A DNA stretch of 64,000 nucleotides from Enterococcus thailandicus (lineage in GTDB: Bacteria; Bacillota; Bacilli; Lactobacillales; Enterococcaceae): contig NZ_JXLE01000007.1 of NCBI RefSeq assembly GCF_001886265.1, forward strand, positions 1 to 64,000. Direction: 5' to 3'. Under the pieces are notes generated by a model. The model made no database searches and was not told the origin of the DNA. It saw nothing but the letters and a program-made list of their open reading frames with translations. Position 1 is the first letter of the stretch. Each line of letters begins with the position of its first letter. Below, piece by piece: positions 62,562-64,000 of the stretch. The translations under genes were made by a program, and so were the position numbers.

Positions 62562-63965
62562 ATGGAGAAAAAAGCAAATCCGAGTTTTGTAGAAGCAACA
62601 TTAGTATTAGCAGTCGTCGTATTGAGCATTGCAGTTGGGGTAGTGGGATTGAAAATCTCACCAAATATTGCTATTTTAGCAGCTATCGGGATGGTTATGG
62701 TTTACGCTGTTGTAAAGAAATACCCTTCTGAATGGTTGCATGAGGGAATTATTAATGGAATCAAACCAGGAATTATTCCAATTTTTATTTTTATTTTAGT
62801 TGGTTCATTGATCGCAGTTTGGATTCAAGCGGGAATTATCCCAACCTTGATGGTGATTGGGTTTGATTTGATTAGTGTCCAATGGTTTGTCCCATCTGTC
62901 TTTGTTGTTTGTGCGGTTGTAGGGAGTGCAGTTGGTAGTGCTTTTACAGTTATGTCAACAATTGGTATTGCCTTTTTCGGTATCGGAACAACGTTAGGTT
63001 TAAGTCCAGCTTTGGTAGTGGGTGCCATTGTTTCTGGTTCTGTCTTTGGAGATAAGATGTCTCCGTTGTCAGAGTCAACGAACTTGGCAGCAGCGATTGT
63101 CGATGCAGATTTATTTAAACATATCAAACATATGATGTGGTCAACTGTTCCGGCATTCGTACTTTCGTTTTTCTTATTCATGTTCTTAGGCCACACGGAT
63201 AAAGGTGCAAGTCTTTCAGCTATCCGTGAAGTCACAAATACGTTAGAAGCCAATTTTACAATTTCATTTTGGTCATTGATTCCACTTGTTTTGATGTTAG
63301 TATGTGCATGGAGAAAGGTACCAGCCATCTTAACTATTTTATTGAATATTGCTGTAGCAGTCGGAATGATTTTTATTCAAAACCCGCAGACGTCTGTGAA
63401 CCAATTAGCTTCTGTAATTGAATCAGGATTTGTGGCAAATACTGGAAATGAACAAATTGATGCGTTACTAAGTCGTGGAGGAATCGAAAGTATGATGCCG
63501 ACCGTTGCATTGATTATCTTGACTTTATCACTAGGTGGTTTGCTAATTGAGTTTGGGTTGATTTCAACTGTGATGGATGTTGTTTCTAAGCGGATGACCA
63601 GCACACCGAAGTTAATTTTTACAACATTGTTAACAAGTATCGGGGTCAACGTTTTCATTGGTGAACAATTCTTGTCAGTCATTTTGCCAGGAAATGCATT
63701 TAAAGACACGTTCAAAAAGGCTGGACTTGATCCAACTGTTCTAGGACGAACATTGGAAGATGGTGGTACAGTTATTAACTACTTAGTTCCTTGGGGGATT
63801 GCTGGTAGTTTCGTAGCAAGTACATTTGGTGTTCCAACATTAACGTACTTACCATTTGTTTTCTTTAGTTTGTTATCACCAGTCTTTTCAATGGTGAGTG
63901 CTTTCACTGGTTTAGGTATTTCAAAAATTGAATCAGAAGATGAATCAGAATTAGTTTCTGAATAA
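62562..63965 (+). CDS. NhaC-family transporter, putative tyrosine transporter
   Basis: A 467-residue membrane protein with about 12 helices. The family blocks IAFFGIGTTLGLSPALVVGAIVSGSVFGDKMSPLSESTNLAAA (residues ~127-170) identify the NhaC Na+/H+ antiporter family. A T-box that most likely reads Tyr suggests amino acid (tyrosine) transport instead of simple ion exchange, as proposed for T-box-linked members in other Firmicutes. AAAAGGAG precedes the ATG. Confidence 0.88.
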   Translation: MEKKANPSFVEATLVLAVVVLSIAVGVVGLKISPNIAILAAIGMVMVYAVVKKYPSEWLHEGIINGIKPGIIPIFIFILVGSLIAVWIQAGIIPTLMVIGFDLISVQWFVPSVFVVCAVVGSAVGSAFTVMSTIGIAFFGIGTTLGLSPALVVGAIVSGSVFGDKMSPLSESTNLAAAIVDADLFKHIKHMMWSTVPAFVLSFFLFMFLGHTDKGASLSAIREVTNTLEANFTISFWSLIPLVLMLVCAWRKVPAILTILLNIAVAVGMIFIQNPQTSVNQLASVIESGFVANTGNEQIDALLSRGGIESMMPTVALIILTLSLGGLLIEFGLISTVMDVVSKRMTSTPKLIFTTLLTSIGVNVFIGEQFLSVILPGNAFKDTFKKAGLDPTVLGRTLEDGGTVINYLVPWGIAGSFVASTFGVPTLTYLPFVFFSLLSPVFSMVSAFTGLGISKIESEDESELVSE

Positions 63966-64000
63966 TAGCGGCGTATTTAAAAACAGGAAAAATATGCTGT

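Overview
The window is chromosomal DNA of a low-GC lactic acid bacterium. Gene content points to Enterococcus: an efaCBA-type manganese transporter, GyrI-like/MFS drug genes, an Apf-type LysM protein, LtaS, an Rgg regulator, fructose-type PTS genes and many T-box/M-box leaders. The species is not settled by what I can see. No phage, IS element, tRNA, rRNA or CRISPR array was found. The only repetitive DNA is one family of intergenic repeats.

Layout. 0-3.5 kb: a minus-strand sulfur block (gpx, luxS, mccB, mccA) behind a leader that encodes a small peptide with three consecutive Cys codons plus a terminator. 3.7-8.1 kb: efp, small hypothetical genes, a flavodoxin-fold quinone reductase, a LysM protein and an amino acid permease. 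8.3-10.9 kb: Mn/Zn ABC transporter under a DtxR-family box. 11-16 kb: queG, an Apf-like secreted protein and a PEP carboxykinase-like protein. 16-25.3 kb: an amino acid oxidase-like protein, an MFS exporter behind a candidate attenuator, a GyrI-like protein, an ArgR-type regulator, Ohr, a BceRS-like two-component system, a sugar transporter and an APC permease. 25.4-30.7 kb: xpaC-telA and nudF-mtnN-isochorismatase genes bounded by outward-facing, partly identical intergenic repeats. 30.8-36.4 kb: pepO, a C39-like protease, prs, iscS and DUF1831. 36.5-40.6 kb: a PTS/aldolase/lyxose isomerase operon with a sigma-54-type promoter, a tiny stand-alone CAT RNA-binding protein and an RAT/terminator switch. 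41-43.7 kb: nucleoside salvage genes and a lipoprotein. 43.8-51.8 kb: LacI regulator with GH1 glycosidase, LtaS, an Rgg regulator, a repeat cluster and ndk. 52-55.3 kb: M-box riboswitch, small ORF and mgtA. 55.4-64 kb: a glucosaminidase, a HAD phosphatase, tandem Met T-boxes with metNIQ and an M20 hydrolase, and a third (probably Tyr) T-box with an NhaC-family transporter.

How it works together. Several genes form one sulfur economy: MetNIQ brings in methionine, MtnN and LuxS recycle S-adenosylhomocysteine to homocysteine, MccA and MccB convert that to cysteine, and IscS uses cysteine sulfur. The most striking theme is RNA-level control. Candidates least likely to be already described are the Cys-codon leader of mccAB, the stand-alone CAT-domain antiterminator, the small ORF whose stop region pairs with the mgtA ribosome binding site, and the modular ~121-bp repeats, including a 113-bp perfect inverted pair. 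All functional statements rest on sequence reading only; no database search was run.
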